Part shown: piece after piece, positions 53,194 through 61,584 of the stretch | How positions within the stretch are numbered: the stretch's first letter is position 1 | Layout of the letters: every line of letters begins with the position of its first letter | DNA from: CALVGQ01 sp964370435 | Lineage (GTDB): Bacteria > Bacillota_I > Bacilli_A > Erysipelotrichales > Erysipelotrichaceae | Assembly: GCA_964370435.1 (NCBI GenBank) | Contig: CAYJJG010000006.1 | Coordinates: 1-64,000, forward strand | Length of the DNA: 64,000 nucleotides | Reading direction: 5' to 3' | Program-made: the position numbers and the translations under genes | Notes under the pieces: model-generated | The model's database searches: none | Told to the model about the DNA's origin: nothing | Seen by the model: only the letters and a program-made list of their open reading frames with translations

Positions 53194-54017
53194 TTAAATT
53201 AATAGTTACTGATTTAGATGGAACGCTTTTAAATAGTTCTAGGGAATTAAGTGAAACTAATAAAAAAACGATTGCTAAGCTTCAAACTAAGGGTTATTTA
53301 GTTTGTTTTGCAAGTGGAAGGCCACATGCAAGTGTAAAAGAAGTGGCGAAGCGTGCTAATTTAATGAGTAATGAAAGTTATTTAATAACCAATACTGGTA
53401 GTGGTGTTTATGATTTAAAAAAAGATGAATTTATATGTTCAAACACTTTAAGTATCGATACCTATTGGCAGATATTGGAATTTATTAAACAATGTAAAGT
53501 ACAACTTACGGTTTATACTGAAAATAAATTAATCAGCTTCGATGAAAATATAAACGATGCACTTTATCACGACCAAGATATACTAAAGATGCCAATAGAG
53601 GTTATGGATCCTAGTGTCTTTAACGAAGCTATAGGTAGATTAAATGTTATGGGTACAAAAAAAGAAATCGATGCTGCAATTAAATTAATTCCGAAAAAGA
53701 TATTAGAACAATATTATTTTGTTAGAAATGAGGATTTTAGTTTTGAGATTTTAAATAAAAATGCAGGTAAGGGGAACGCACTTAGGTTTTTATGTGATTA
53801 TCTTAAAATCGATTTATTTAGTGAAGTTTTAACCATTGGAGACAACTTTAATGATCTAGAAATGCTAGAGATTACTGGATATAGTGTTGCTATGGGTCAA
53901 AGTGCGAAAGCTATTAAACAAGTTACAAAGTATACCACTTTATCTAATGATGAAGATGGATTTACTCACGCTATTGATGCTTATGTTTTAGGAGGTATAA
54001 ATGAGCCAATTTTATAA
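53190..54017 (+). CDS. Cof-type HAD-IIB phosphatase
   Basis: 275 aa. Motif I VTDLDGTLLNS (nucleophile Asp8), motif III Lys (NAGKGNALRFL) and motif IV GDNFNDLEML are present, with a C2-type cap. These enzymes remove phosphate from sugar phosphates. ATGA overlap with dhaL places it in the operon, where it may dephosphorylate a pathway intermediate or act as a safety valve. Confidence 0.92.
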   Translation: MIKLIVTDLDGTLLNSSRELSETNKKTIAKLQTKGYLVCFASGRPHASVKEVAKRANLMSNESYLITNTGSGVYDLKKDEFICSNTLSIDTYWQILEFIKQCKVQLTVYTENKLISFDENINDALYHDQDILKMPIEVMDPSVFNEAIGRLNVMGTKKEIDAAIKLIPKKILEQYYFVRNEDFSFEILNKNAGKGNALRFLCDYLKIDLFSEVLTIGDNFNDLEMLEITGYSVAMGQSAKAIKQVTKYTTLSNDEDGFTHAIDAYVLGGINEPIL

Positions 54018-54201
54018 GAAATTAATATTTTTTAGTCTCTTGATAGTTAATATTATTGTTTTTGCTTATTCCCTTTTTTATAACAATGTTATTTTAACAT
54101 TACTGTGCTTTTCATTTGCCATGGTATTAAAAATATATAATGATAATATTGAGATCCCAAAGATTTTTCAAAGAGACGAAGGTAAACGAAAAAAGTTGTA
54201 A
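54001..54201 (+). CDS. Small membrane protein, unknown function
   Basis: 66 aa with two hydrophobic segments (about 8-25 and 30-45) and a basic tail GKRKKL. The SD is GGAGG and the start overlaps the HAD gene by 17 nt. It is the last gene of the operon. No family recognised. Confidence 0.6.
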   Translation: MSQFYKKLIFFSLLIVNIIVFAYSLFYNNVILTLLCFSFAMVLKIYNDNIEIPKIFQRDEGKRKKL

Positions 54202-54223
54202 AGAAATTTTAAATATAAATGTT

Positions 54224-54262
54224 AAAGCTTAATATCTAAGTGAAGAGAAATTAAGCTTTTTT
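54224..54262 (+). terminator. Terminator of the PTS-aldolase-Dha operon
   Basis: AAAGCTTAAT (54224-54233) and ATTAAGCTTT (54250-54259) flank a 16-nt loop, followed by TTT. Confidence 0.75.
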
Positions 54263-54338
54263 ATTATACTTAAATATACTTTGTTCTAATTTGAAGTTAT
54301 ATTAATATACTATAATGAATAAGAAAGAAGGGTTAGTT

Positions 54339-54938
54339 ATGAAAGAAATGGTTGTTGAAAAGGTAGTTGAATTACACCAAGAGTTTGAAGAGTTAAGTTA
54401 CGCTCGAGTTTCGTGTGACTTAAATTATCAAAAAGAACATAATGGTGTAAGAGCAATTGGCTGTATTAATTTGACAGGCGTAGGTATTCGTAATGGTTTA
54501 GAGCATGACATTAAAGAAAATATTGAATTAGATATTCTAGCTCCTTATGATAAATTGGAAAACAACAATTATTTCCATGTTGATTTACAACATTATAATT
54601 GTGTTTTAAAACAAAATGAAATCGATGTAACACTACATTTTATAGTTGATGGTCTACTAGAATTAACACTACAGGAAGATAAATGCGAAGAGATTATTGA
54701 TGCTCCTATAACAATAGAGGAAGAGAAGGTAGAAACTTGCAACCTTGATGAAGAGGCAACTATAGAAGATCTATTGAGTGATGATGATAATATTAAAGTA
54801 AATCAAAGTTATGTGGTTGCTCAAATGAATGATACCTATAAAACTATAGCTGAACGCTATCAGGTAAGTGAAAAAGAATTAATATTAAAAAATAATAATA
54901 AAAATGTCGAATTTAAGACATTATTGCTATTACCGTAA
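54339..54938 (+). CDS. LysM protein with a SPOCS-like N-terminal domain
   Basis: 199 aa. The ATG at 54339 follows AAGAAGGG; an earlier ATG at 54315 lies in the -10 TATAAT (54311-54316). Residues about 15-110 are a beta-rich domain resembling SPOCS/DUF3794 domains of spore-coat and morphogenetic proteins. An acidic linker (about 115-150) is followed by a C-terminal LysM (about 153-199, YVVAQMNDTYKTIAERYQVS). The layout recalls SpoVID/SafA-type proteins, but there is no signal peptide. A sporulation role is inference. Confidence 0.65.
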   Translation: MKEMVVEKVVELHQEFEELSYARVSCDLNYQKEHNGVRAIGCINLTGVGIRNGLEHDIKENIELDILAPYDKLENNNYFHVDLQHYNCVLKQNEIDVTLHFIVDGLLELTLQEDKCEEIIDAPITIEEEKVETCNLDEEATIEDLLSDDDNIKVNQSYVVAQMNDTYKTIAERYQVSEKELILKNNNKNVEFKTLLLLP

Positions 54939-54955
54939 CAATAATCAAGTTCTAG

Positions 54956-54984
54956 TTGGAAATAGAATTATTTTCAAGTATAAT
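54956..54984 (+). promoter_or_regulatory. Promoter of the LexA-like repressor gene
   Basis: TTGGAA (54956-54961) and TATAAT (54979-54984) with a 17-nt spacer, 19 nt before the ATG. No clear inverted-repeat operator was seen. Confidence 0.72.
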
Positions 54985-55002
54985 ATTTTTGAGGTGATTA
55001 AG

Positions 55003-55617
55003 ATGCACTTTAAAGATAATCTAAGATATTTAAGGCATTCAAAAAAAGATTCTCAAAATGATTTAGCACATTTGCTGGGTTATAAATCTTTTACAACTAT
55101 ACAAAAATGGGAAGATGGAACATCGCTTCCCTCTTTGTCTGTGATAAAGAAAGTTGCGGAATATTATGGCGTCACACTAGAAGCTATGTGTAATGATGAT
55201 TTAACTAATCAAATAGTAAACATGGTTCAAGTTCCGATACTTGGTGAGGTTAAAGCAGGATATGGATTATGGGCTCAAGAACATATTAGTGGTTATGAGC
55301 TTGTTCGAGAAAGTGAAGCATCTTATGGTTCTTATTTTTATTTAGAAGTTGTAGGTGATTCGATGAAGAATGTTCGAATTTATGATGGTGATTTAGTTTA
55401 TTGTCGTAGTCAATCAACACTCGAGCATAATGAAATAGGAGTTATTTTACTTGAAAATAATGAAGTTACCTTAAAAAGAGTTCATTATAAAGAAGATACA
55501 ATGATTTTGAAACCAGAGAATGATACTATTAAAGAATTAGTCTATACTGCTAAAGAGATAAAAGAAAAGGGAATTACTATATTGGGAAAGTTAATACATA
55601 ATAAAATTATGTATTAA
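55003..55617 (+). CDS. XRE-family repressor with LexA-like S24 peptidase domain
   Basis: 204 aa from the ATG at 55003 (SD GAGGTGA); a longer frame starting inside the LysM gene is rejected. An HTH_3 domain (about 5-62) is joined to an S24 domain with Ser120 (VGDSMKN) and Lys158 (VTLKRV). A LexA-like cleavage dipeptide Ala85-Gly86 sits in EVKAGYG. It may self-cleave upon RecA activation like LexA, HdiR or CI. It is not canonical LexA, which has a winged HTH. Its position before ruvAB suggests an SOS link. Confidence 0.85.
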   Translation: MHFKDNLRYLRHSKKDSQNDLAHLLGYKSFTTIQKWEDGTSLPSLSVIKKVAEYYGVTLEAMCNDDLTNQIVNMVQVPILGEVKAGYGLWAQEHISGYELVRESEASYGSYFYLEVVGDSMKNVRIYDGDLVYCRSQSTLEHNEIGVILLENNEVTLKRVHYKEDTMILKPENDTIKELVYTAKEIKEKGITILGKLIHNKIMY

Positions 55618-55629
55618 AATGGAGGAATA

Positions 55630-55818
55630 ATGAAAAGATATTATATTGTTTGTTTAGTTAGTTATGTTGTTTTATTTTTTATTGAGTATTTTTTTATTAA
55701 AACTTTTGCACCCTTATTCATTGATTATTTAGTGCCACTTTGGTTTTACTTAGTGTTTCTATTATTAGTAAATCCTATAGTGATTTATGTAGTTATAAAT
55801 AAGCGATTTTCTCGTTAG
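55630..55818 (+). CDS. Small membrane protein, unknown function
   Basis: 62 aa with two hydrophobic segments (about 4-22 and 32-56). The SD GGAGG lies 12 nt after the repressor stop, so they are likely cotranscribed. No family recognised. Confidence 0.55.
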   Translation: MKRYYIVCLVSYVVLFFIEYFFIKTFAPLFIDYLVPLWFYLVFLLLVNPIVIYVVINKRFSR

Positions 55819-55856
55819 ATGGTCTTGAATTAATACTTTAGAAAATAGGGGTAGTG

Positions 55857-55865
55857 TGCTACAAT
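55857..55865 (+). promoter_or_regulatory. Extended -10 promoter of ruvAB
   Basis: TGCTACAAT at 55857-55865, 18 nt before the ruvA ATG. No good -35 is seen. Confidence 0.45.
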
Positions 55866-55882
55866 AGTACAAGGTGATATAA

Positions 55883-56458
55883 ATGATAGCTTACATATTA
55901 GGAACAGTTACCATGATAAGTGTAGACAGTATTGTAGTGGAAACACACGGTATTGGATACGAGCTTTATTTTGCGAATATTGACAGTGTCAAAATTGGAC
56001 AAGAAGTCCAAATTTTTACTTATCAGCATATCCGCGAAGATGAAAATACACTGTATGGTTTTTTAAGTAAAAGTGATAAAGAATTATTTTTAAAGTTGCA
56101 TTCTGTTAAGGGTGTAGGGCCTAAAACAGTGTTAGGTATGTTAAGAAATGCTAAGAGTGAACAAATTATTAATGCCATTGAACTACAAGATGTAGCCTTT
56201 ATTAAAAGTATGCCAGGAATAGGTACGAAAACTGCATCACAGGTTATCCTTGATCTAAAAGGTAAATTAGTTAATGCCGATAGTGGTAATATAAATAAAA
56301 ATAATGAAATAATTGATGCCATTGAAGCTTTAAAGGCATTAGGTTATAAACAAAGCGAATGCATTCAAGTTAGTAAATACTTAGCCACAATACCTAATAA
56401 ATCAACAGATGAATATGTTAAATTGGCATTACAGTATCTTTTAGGTGCCAAAAGATAG
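55883..56458 (+). CDS. ruvA: Holliday junction branch migration protein RuvA
   Basis: 191 aa. An N-terminal OB domain (MIAYILGTV; YELYFA), two helix-hairpin-helix motifs (LHSVKGVGPKTVLGML and MPGIGTKTASQVILDL) and a C-terminal domain that binds RuvB (DAIEALKALGYKQSE). It binds four-way junctions. ruvB follows after 12 nt. Confidence 0.96.
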   Translation: MIAYILGTVTMISVDSIVVETHGIGYELYFANIDSVKIGQEVQIFTYQHIREDENTLYGFLSKSDKELFLKLHSVKGVGPKTVLGMLRNAKSEQIINAIELQDVAFIKSMPGIGTKTASQVILDLKGKLVNADSGNINKNNEIIDAIEALKALGYKQSECIQVSKYLATIPNKSTDEYVKLALQYLLGAKR

Positions 56459-56470
56459 GAGGATTTTAAT

Positions 56471-57478
56471 TTGAGTGAAAGAATAGTAACTGCTCTAGAA
56501 TTAGTTCATGAAGAAGATATAACACTTCGACCTCAAAGTATTGAAGAATACATTGGGCAAGAAGATTTAAAAAGTAATTTAAAAGTTTTTATTAAAGCTG
56601 CATTAGGAAGAGAAGAAACTTTAGATCATGTATTACTTTATGGTCCTCCAGGCTTAGGAAAAACTACACTAGCTTATATTTTAGCCAATGAGATGGGTGG
56701 TAAAGTTAGATCGGTTAGTGGTCCTAGTATAGAGCGTAGTGGTGATTTAGCAGCGATACTTTCAGGTTTAGAAGCTGGTGATGTTTTATTTATAGATGAA
56801 ATACACCGCATACCAAAGGTAATTGAAGAAGTACTATATCCCGCAATGGAAGATTTTTGTATCGATATCGTGGTTGGAAAAGATGCTGGAGTTCGCTCAA
56901 TTAGATTAGATTTACCGCCGTTTACTTTAGTAGGGGCAACAACTAGAGCGGGTGATTTAACAGCGCCTCTTCGTGATCGCTTTGGTATTGTTTCTAAATT
57001 AGAATATTACAATGAACAACAGCTTACGAGCATTGTCGCTAGAACAGCAGACGTTCTTAAAGTAACAGCAGATAAAGATGCAGTTATTGAAATTGCTAGA
57101 AGATCAAGAGGTACACCTCGTATTGCTAATAGACTATTTAGAAGAGTTCGAGATTTCGCCCAAGTTTTAAATGATGGACACGTATCAAAAGAGGTTGCTA
57201 AACAAGCTTTAGAACGCTTAAAGGTAGATGGGTTAGGTTTAGATGAAGTCGATGTTCGATATTTAAAAGGAATTATTGAACGATTTAAAGGAGGTCCTGT
57301 AGGTCTTGATGCTTTAGCTACTGCAATTAGTGAAGAGCCAATGACACTAGAAGATGTTTATGAACCCTATCTTATACAAATTGGATTTATAAATCGTACC
57401 TCGAGAGGTAGAGTTGCTACCAAGGCAGCCTATGAACATTTAAAGATAACATATAATGATAGTTTATTTTTGGAATAA
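56471..57478 (+). CDS. ruvB: Holliday junction branch migration helicase RuvB
   Basis: 335 aa AAA+ motor. Walker A is GPPGLGKTT (59-67), Walker B LFIDEIHR, sensor I GATTRAG and the arginine-finger region PLRDRFGI are present, with a C-terminal winged helix. The start is TTG with AGGAGG 8 nt upstream. It drives branch migration with RuvA. Confidence 0.97.
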   Translation: MSERIVTALELVHEEDITLRPQSIEEYIGQEDLKSNLKVFIKAALGREETLDHVLLYGPPGLGKTTLAYILANEMGGKVRSVSGPSIERSGDLAAILSGLEAGDVLFIDEIHRIPKVIEEVLYPAMEDFCIDIVVGKDAGVRSIRLDLPPFTLVGATTRAGDLTAPLRDRFGIVSKLEYYNEQQLTSIVARTADVLKVTADKDAVIEIARRSRGTPRIANRLFRRVRDFAQVLNDGHVSKEVAKQALERLKVDGLGLDEVDVRYLKGIIERFKGGPVGLDALATAISEEPMTLEDVYEPYLIQIGFINRTSRGRVATKAAYEHLKITYNDSLFLE

Positions 57479-57484
57479 GAATAT

Positions 57485-57523
57485 AAAGTGATTAAGTTGA
57501 TATTAACTTATTCACTTTTTTTA
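57485..57523 (+). terminator. Terminator after ruvB
   Basis: AAAGTGATTAAGTT and AACTTATTCACTTT (one mismatch) form a long stem, followed by a T run. Confidence 0.8.
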
Positions 57524-57527
57524 CAAA

Positions 57528-57566
57528 TAAACATAAAGTTAACATTTTATTAACAATTAGTTTATT
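57528..57566 (+). promoter_or_regulatory. PhoP-type box upstream of pstS
   Basis: TAAACA (57528), TTAACA (57539) and TTAACA (57550) recur at exactly 11 bp, with a weaker TTTATT at 57561. PhoP of Bacillus binds TT(A/C/T)ACA hexamers with 5-bp gaps. A -10-like TATTAT is at 57587-57592, in the position expected for PhoP activation. Confidence 0.75.
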
Positions 57567-57619
57567 AAATATTAATAAATATAGGTTATTATTACGAAGA
57601 AATATGGGAGGAAAGTTAA

Positions 57620-58564
57620 ATGAAAAAATTAACTGTATTATTTCTAAGTGCTTTATTAATTCTTGCTGGATGTACTGCTTCTACTGATGAGCCAGAAGGT
57701 ACAACTACACCAGACACAAATGCAACATCAATTAATGTATATACACGCGATTCTTCTAGTGGAACACGTGAAGCTTTTGAGGGAGCTATCGATTTAGATG
57801 ATGCTTTAACTGCAACTGCAATCGAAGTTACTGGTAACGGAGACATGGCTACTAAAGTTGGTGCTGATGTTAATGGTATCGGTTATGTATCTTTAACTAC
57901 TGATTTTGCTGCAAATGGTATTGCACCAGTTCAATTTGATGGTGTTGATGCTTCAATTGAAACTGTATTAGATGGTTCATACCAAATGCAACGTCCATTC
58001 AGCTTCACAACTCGCGCAAGTGGTGATTTTGAAAGCGATGAAAAAGAACAATTAGTTGCTGCATTCTTAGATTTCTTATTAAATTCAACTGAAGGTAAAC
58101 AAGTGGTTTCTGATGCAGGTGGTATTGTTGATTTAACAAATGGTACGCCATGGGCTGAATTAGCTGCAAACCATCCAATCGTGAATCAAGATAACAGCGC
58201 AATTACTCTTACAACTGCTGGTTCTACTAGTGTAGAAAAAGCAATCACTGCTGCACTTGAATATTTCCAACCATTAGCTGGAAATGTACAATTTGTTATT
58301 AACCAAACTGGTTCAAGTGATGGACACAAACGTGTTTTAGGTTCAGAAAAAGATGGAGCAAATGCTGCTGATATCGGTTTTGCATCACGTCCATTCAAAG
58401 ATGAAGAAGATAATTCAACTGCTTTATTATCAGGTGCATTCTGCCAAGATGCTGTAGTTGTTGCAGTTAATGCAGAAAACACAGCTGTTACAAACTTAAC
58501 TAAAGATCAAGTTAATGCAATTTTCTCAGGTACAGTTACTACTTGGGAAGAAGCTGCTCAATAG
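57620..58564 (+). CDS. pstS: Phosphate-binding lipoprotein PstS, circularly permuted
   Basis: 314 aa. Signal peptide with lipobox LAGC (Cys18). The phosphate-binding motif RDSSSGTR, normally in the middle of PstS, is at 43-50. The motifs that normally open the protein come last: AGSTSVEKA (200-208), QTGSSDG (229-235), ADIGFASRPFKDEE (250-263), DAVVVAVN and IFSGTVTTW (301-309). The chain thus begins and ends at the point where usual PstS proteins run straight through. All ligand motifs are present, so phosphate binding is expected. It captures phosphate for PstCAB. Confidence 0.92.
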   Translation: MKKLTVLFLSALLILAGCTASTDEPEGTTTPDTNATSINVYTRDSSSGTREAFEGAIDLDDALTATAIEVTGNGDMATKVGADVNGIGYVSLTTDFAANGIAPVQFDGVDASIETVLDGSYQMQRPFSFTTRASGDFESDEKEQLVAAFLDFLLNSTEGKQVVSDAGGIVDLTNGTPWAELAANHPIVNQDNSAITLTTAGSTSVEKAITAALEYFQPLAGNVQFVINQTGSSDGHKRVLGSEKDGANAADIGFASRPFKDEEDNSTALLSGAFCQDAVVVAVNAENTAVTNLTKDQVNAIFSGTVTTWEEAAQ

Positions 58565-58588
58565 TTAGTATTACATGTTAAATACATC

Positions 58589-58615
58589 AGCTTAGCAATA
58601 TTAATGTGCTAAGCT
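58589..58615 (+). promoter_or_regulatory. Hairpin between pstS and pstC
   Basis: AGCTTAGCA (58589-58597) and TGCTAAGCT (58607-58615) form a 9-bp stem. The 3' side CTTGTTT is only partly U-rich. It could stabilise pstS mRNA or partly terminate, giving more PstS than channel. Confidence 0.6.
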
Positions 58616-58639
58616 CTTGTTTATGAAAGGGATGAATTT

Positions 58640-59581
58640 ATGGAGCCTAGTTTAAGAGATCATATAAGTGCTGAGAAAATAGAAAAGAAAATTAAAGTAG
58701 ACAACTTTATGAAACGACTATTTTTCGTATGTGCTTTATTGTCTAGTTTAAGTATTATTTTAATTATAGTGTTTGTTATGATGAAGGGAATTCAGCCATT
58801 TTTACCTAATTATGAATATGGACAAGTTGATTTTGTTGCTTTCTTATTTGGGGATACATGGAGACAAGATCAAGGTATTTATGGCGTTGGATTTATTGTT
58901 ATTAATACGTTAGTAAGTGCTTTTGGTGCACTTATTATAGCGTTTCCTATTTCGGTGTTAACAGCTTTATTTATTGCTAAAATAGCACCTAAAAAACTGA
59001 GTGCTCTTATGTCAACAGTAGTAGAATTACTAGCTTCTATTCCTAGTGTTGTTTATGGAGTATTTGCCGCAGGATCTATTGTTCAACTAGTGATGTATTT
59101 AGCAGAGATGTTTAATATCTCTACTGCTGGAGGAAACTCGCTATTAGCTGTTATCTTGCTTCTGGCAATAATGATCTTTCCAACGATTACTTCTATTTCA
59201 GTTACCGCTATAAAAGCCGTGGATCGTGATATGGAATTAGGTTCTTTAGCATTAGGTGCAACTAAAACTCAAACTAATTTTAAAGTAGTTTTAACAAGCG
59301 CTAAATCAGGGATTTTTGCTGGAGCTATACTAGGTATTGGTAGAGCTTTTGGTGAGGCTACTGCAGTTAGTATGGTTGCTGGTAACAAATTGTTTGGTCC
59401 AACTTTTGAATTGTTTGATATTACTAGAACACTAACTTCAACAATGTTAGCAGGATTAAAAGAAACAACTGGATTAGATTATGATATTCGATTTTCAGTA
59501 GGTATCGTTTTAATGGTAGTAATCCTATTTTCTAATTTAGTTTTAAACTTTATAAAAAATAAGGTAGGGAATAATAAATGA
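58640..59581 (+). CDS. pstC: Phosphate ABC transporter permease PstC
   Basis: 313 aa with six membrane segments. The permease loop GAILGIGRAFGEATA and family blocks VELLASIPSVVYGVFA and MELGSLALGATKTQT are present. It forms the channel with PstA. The 3' end overlaps pstA by four bases (ATGA). SD GAAAGGGATG. Confidence 0.95.
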   Translation: MEPSLRDHISAEKIEKKIKVDNFMKRLFFVCALLSSLSIILIIVFVMMKGIQPFLPNYEYGQVDFVAFLFGDTWRQDQGIYGVGFIVINTLVSAFGALIIAFPISVLTALFIAKIAPKKLSALMSTVVELLASIPSVVYGVFAAGSIVQLVMYLAEMFNISTAGGNSLLAVILLLAIMIFPTITSISVTAIKAVDRDMELGSLALGATKTQTNFKVVLTSAKSGIFAGAILGIGRAFGEATAVSMVAGNKLFGPTFELFDITRTLTSTMLAGLKETTGLDYDIRFSVGIVLMVVILFSNLVLNFIKNKVGNNK

Positions 59582-60810
59582 TAAAAAATAATAATAAAAG
59601 AAAAATATCAGATGGTATATTAAATTCCTTAACCTATTTGTCTAGTGGTATAGCTTTAGCAGTATTAGTAGCATTATTTATATTTATATTCTCGAAAGGT
59701 GCTCATCTAGTAAATTTTGATTTGTTAACTAATGATTATTGGTCAACCAATGCAATTGTGGCACCAAGTATACAAGAGTCTAATACTATATATGAACGTC
59801 CTAGTGATTTGGCTAGTGAAGTAGTATGGAGTGAAAAGTGGGGTATTGGTTTTGTAGATGCAGTATCTGCTGAAAAAGAACAGCTTATTTTAGTAGAGTA
59901 TGTAGCAGAGGATTCGCCACTTGCAACTACAGTAAATACTTCTGCTGGTCCAACACAGGGTGATATATATCCGCTGAGCGCAGGTTTAGAAGCACATAAA
60001 ATTGATTATATATTAAGTGATGGAACTACTGCTTATACTGGGATGATGCGAAAAGAAACTGCTGAAATTGTGGTAGCTAATTTAGATAATGCAGCAACAA
60101 TAACATCATTATTTGTAAAAACTGCAGGTGGTGGAATTAGAGGCTCTTTAATAACTACAGGATATTTAATTCTATTGTCTTTGTTGATTGCGCTACCAAT
60201 TGGTATTGCTAGTGCAATTTATTTGAATGAAGTAGCCAAGAAAAATAAAATAAATGCTTATATACGCTCAGGAATTGAAATATTAACCGGAGTTCCTTCC
60301 ATTGTATTCGGTTTAATGGGTGTTAGTGTTCTATTTCCAATTACAGCAATGTTTGGAGCAACAACAACTAATATACTTTTAGGAGCAATGACGTTATCTA
60401 TTATATTATTACCTACTATCATTCGATCAACTGAGGAAGCATTAATAGTAGTTCCTAAAAGTTTACGGGATGCTTCATTATCACTGGGTGCTAGTGAAGT
60501 ACAAACGATATTTAAAGTAACACTTCCTTGTGCTATCCCTGGTATTTTAACTGGTGTACTGCTTTCGATTGGACGTATTATCGGAGAATCAGCTGCGTTA
60601 ATTTATACGATGGGTACTTTCGTAAATGATAGTCCAACATTATTATCACAAGGAACATCACTTGCTGTTCAGATATGGTCGGTTATGGCTGGTGAGCAAC
60701 CCAACTTTGAGTTAGCTAGTGCTATTTCTATCTTCATATTAATATTTGTATTAATATTAAATGTTACAATAAAATTAATTAGTAAAAAACTAAGTAAAGC
60801 TTGGTATTAG
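59578..60810 (+). CDS. pstA: Phosphate ABC transporter permease PstA with a large extracytoplasmic insertion
   Basis: 410 aa, more than 100 longer than typical PstA. The membrane core is normal: GGGIRGSLITTGYLILLS, EILTGVPSIVFGLMG, LRDASLSLGASEVQT and SIGRIIGESAALIYT. The extra residues (about 60-185) lie between the first membrane helix (about 17-38) and the second, on the outer side. They include SEKWGIGFVDAVSAEKEQLILVEY-like strands and look like a small beta-rich domain. It may contact the unusual PstS. Confidence 0.93.
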   Translation: MIKNNNKRKISDGILNSLTYLSSGIALAVLVALFIFIFSKGAHLVNFDLLTNDYWSTNAIVAPSIQESNTIYERPSDLASEVVWSEKWGIGFVDAVSAEKEQLILVEYVAEDSPLATTVNTSAGPTQGDIYPLSAGLEAHKIDYILSDGTTAYTGMMRKETAEIVVANLDNAATITSLFVKTAGGGIRGSLITTGYLILLSLLIALPIGIASAIYLNEVAKKNKINAYIRSGIEILTGVPSIVFGLMGVSVLFPITAMFGATTTNILLGAMTLSIILLPTIIRSTEEALIVVPKSLRDASLSLGASEVQTIFKVTLPCAIPGILTGVLLSIGRIIGESAALIYTMGTFVNDSPTLLSQGTSLAVQIWSVMAGEQPNFELASAISIFILIFVLILNVTIKLISKKLSKAWY

Positions 60811-60818
60811 GAGGATAT

Positions 60819-61574
60819 ATGGAAAATTGCTTTAATGTTGCAAATTTAGATTTGTATTATGGGGATAAACAAGCCCTTAAAAATATCAACATAGAAATCA
60901 AAAAAAACTGTGTTACTGCTTTAATTGGACCTTCGGGTTGTGGTAAATCTACTTTTTTAAGATGTTTAAATCGTATGAATGATTTAATTGATGGATGCAA
61001 AATTAATGGGACTATTACAACACAAGGAAAAGATATTTATGATGCTAAAGCTAACGTTGTTGAGCTTAGAACAAAAGTAGGGATGGTATTTCAAAAGGCA
61101 AATCCATTTCCTATGTCAATTTATGACAATATTGCTTATGGTCCACGTTGTCAAGGCATAAAAGATAAAAAAATATTGGATGAAATAGTGCATAATTCCC
61201 TTAAACAAGCAGCTTTATTTGATGAAATTAGTGATCGTCTTCATGAAAGTGCTATGGGATTATCAGGTGGTCAACAACAACGTTTATGTATCGCACGTGC
61301 TATTGCTATGGAGCCGGAGGTAATATTAATGGATGAACCAACAAGTGCTTTAGATCCAATCGCAACTGCTAAAATAGAAGAATTAATTGAACATCTAAAA
61401 AAGGAGTATAGTATTATAATAGTTACTCACTCAATGCAACAAGCTGCACGTGTTTCAGATTATACAGCTTACTTTTTAATGGGGGATTTAGTAGAATTTG
61501 ATACAACTAAAAATATTTTTAATCGTCCTCAAGATAAAAGAACTGAAGATTATATAACAGGAAGATTTGGATAG
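60819..61574 (+). CDS. pstB: Phosphate ABC transporter ATPase PstB
   Basis: 251 aa from the ATG at 60819 (SD TAGGAGG); an in-frame TTG within pstA is rejected. Walker A is GPSGCGKST, the Q-loop VFQKANPFPMSIYDN is PstB-specific, the ABC signature is LSGGQQQR, and Walker B VILMDEP is followed by the H-loop THS. It powers phosphate import. Confidence 0.97.
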   Translation: MENCFNVANLDLYYGDKQALKNINIEIKKNCVTALIGPSGCGKSTFLRCLNRMNDLIDGCKINGTITTQGKDIYDAKANVVELRTKVGMVFQKANPFPMSIYDNIAYGPRCQGIKDKKILDEIVHNSLKQAALFDEISDRLHESAMGLSGGQQQRLCIARAIAMEPEVILMDEPTSALDPIATAKIEELIEHLKKEYSIIIVTHSMQQAARVSDYTAYFLMGDLVEFDTTKNIFNRPQDKRTEDYITGRFG

Positions 61575-61584
61575 GAGAGAGAAT

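Noticed and set aside
54904..55002. Longer N-terminus for the LexA-like repressor
   Set aside because: The extension covers its promoter and overlaps the LysM gene; ATG 55003 has an SD.
60801..60818. TTG start for pstB inside pstA
   Set aside because: It would place the SD TAGGAGG within the coding sequence; ATG 60819 fits family alignments.
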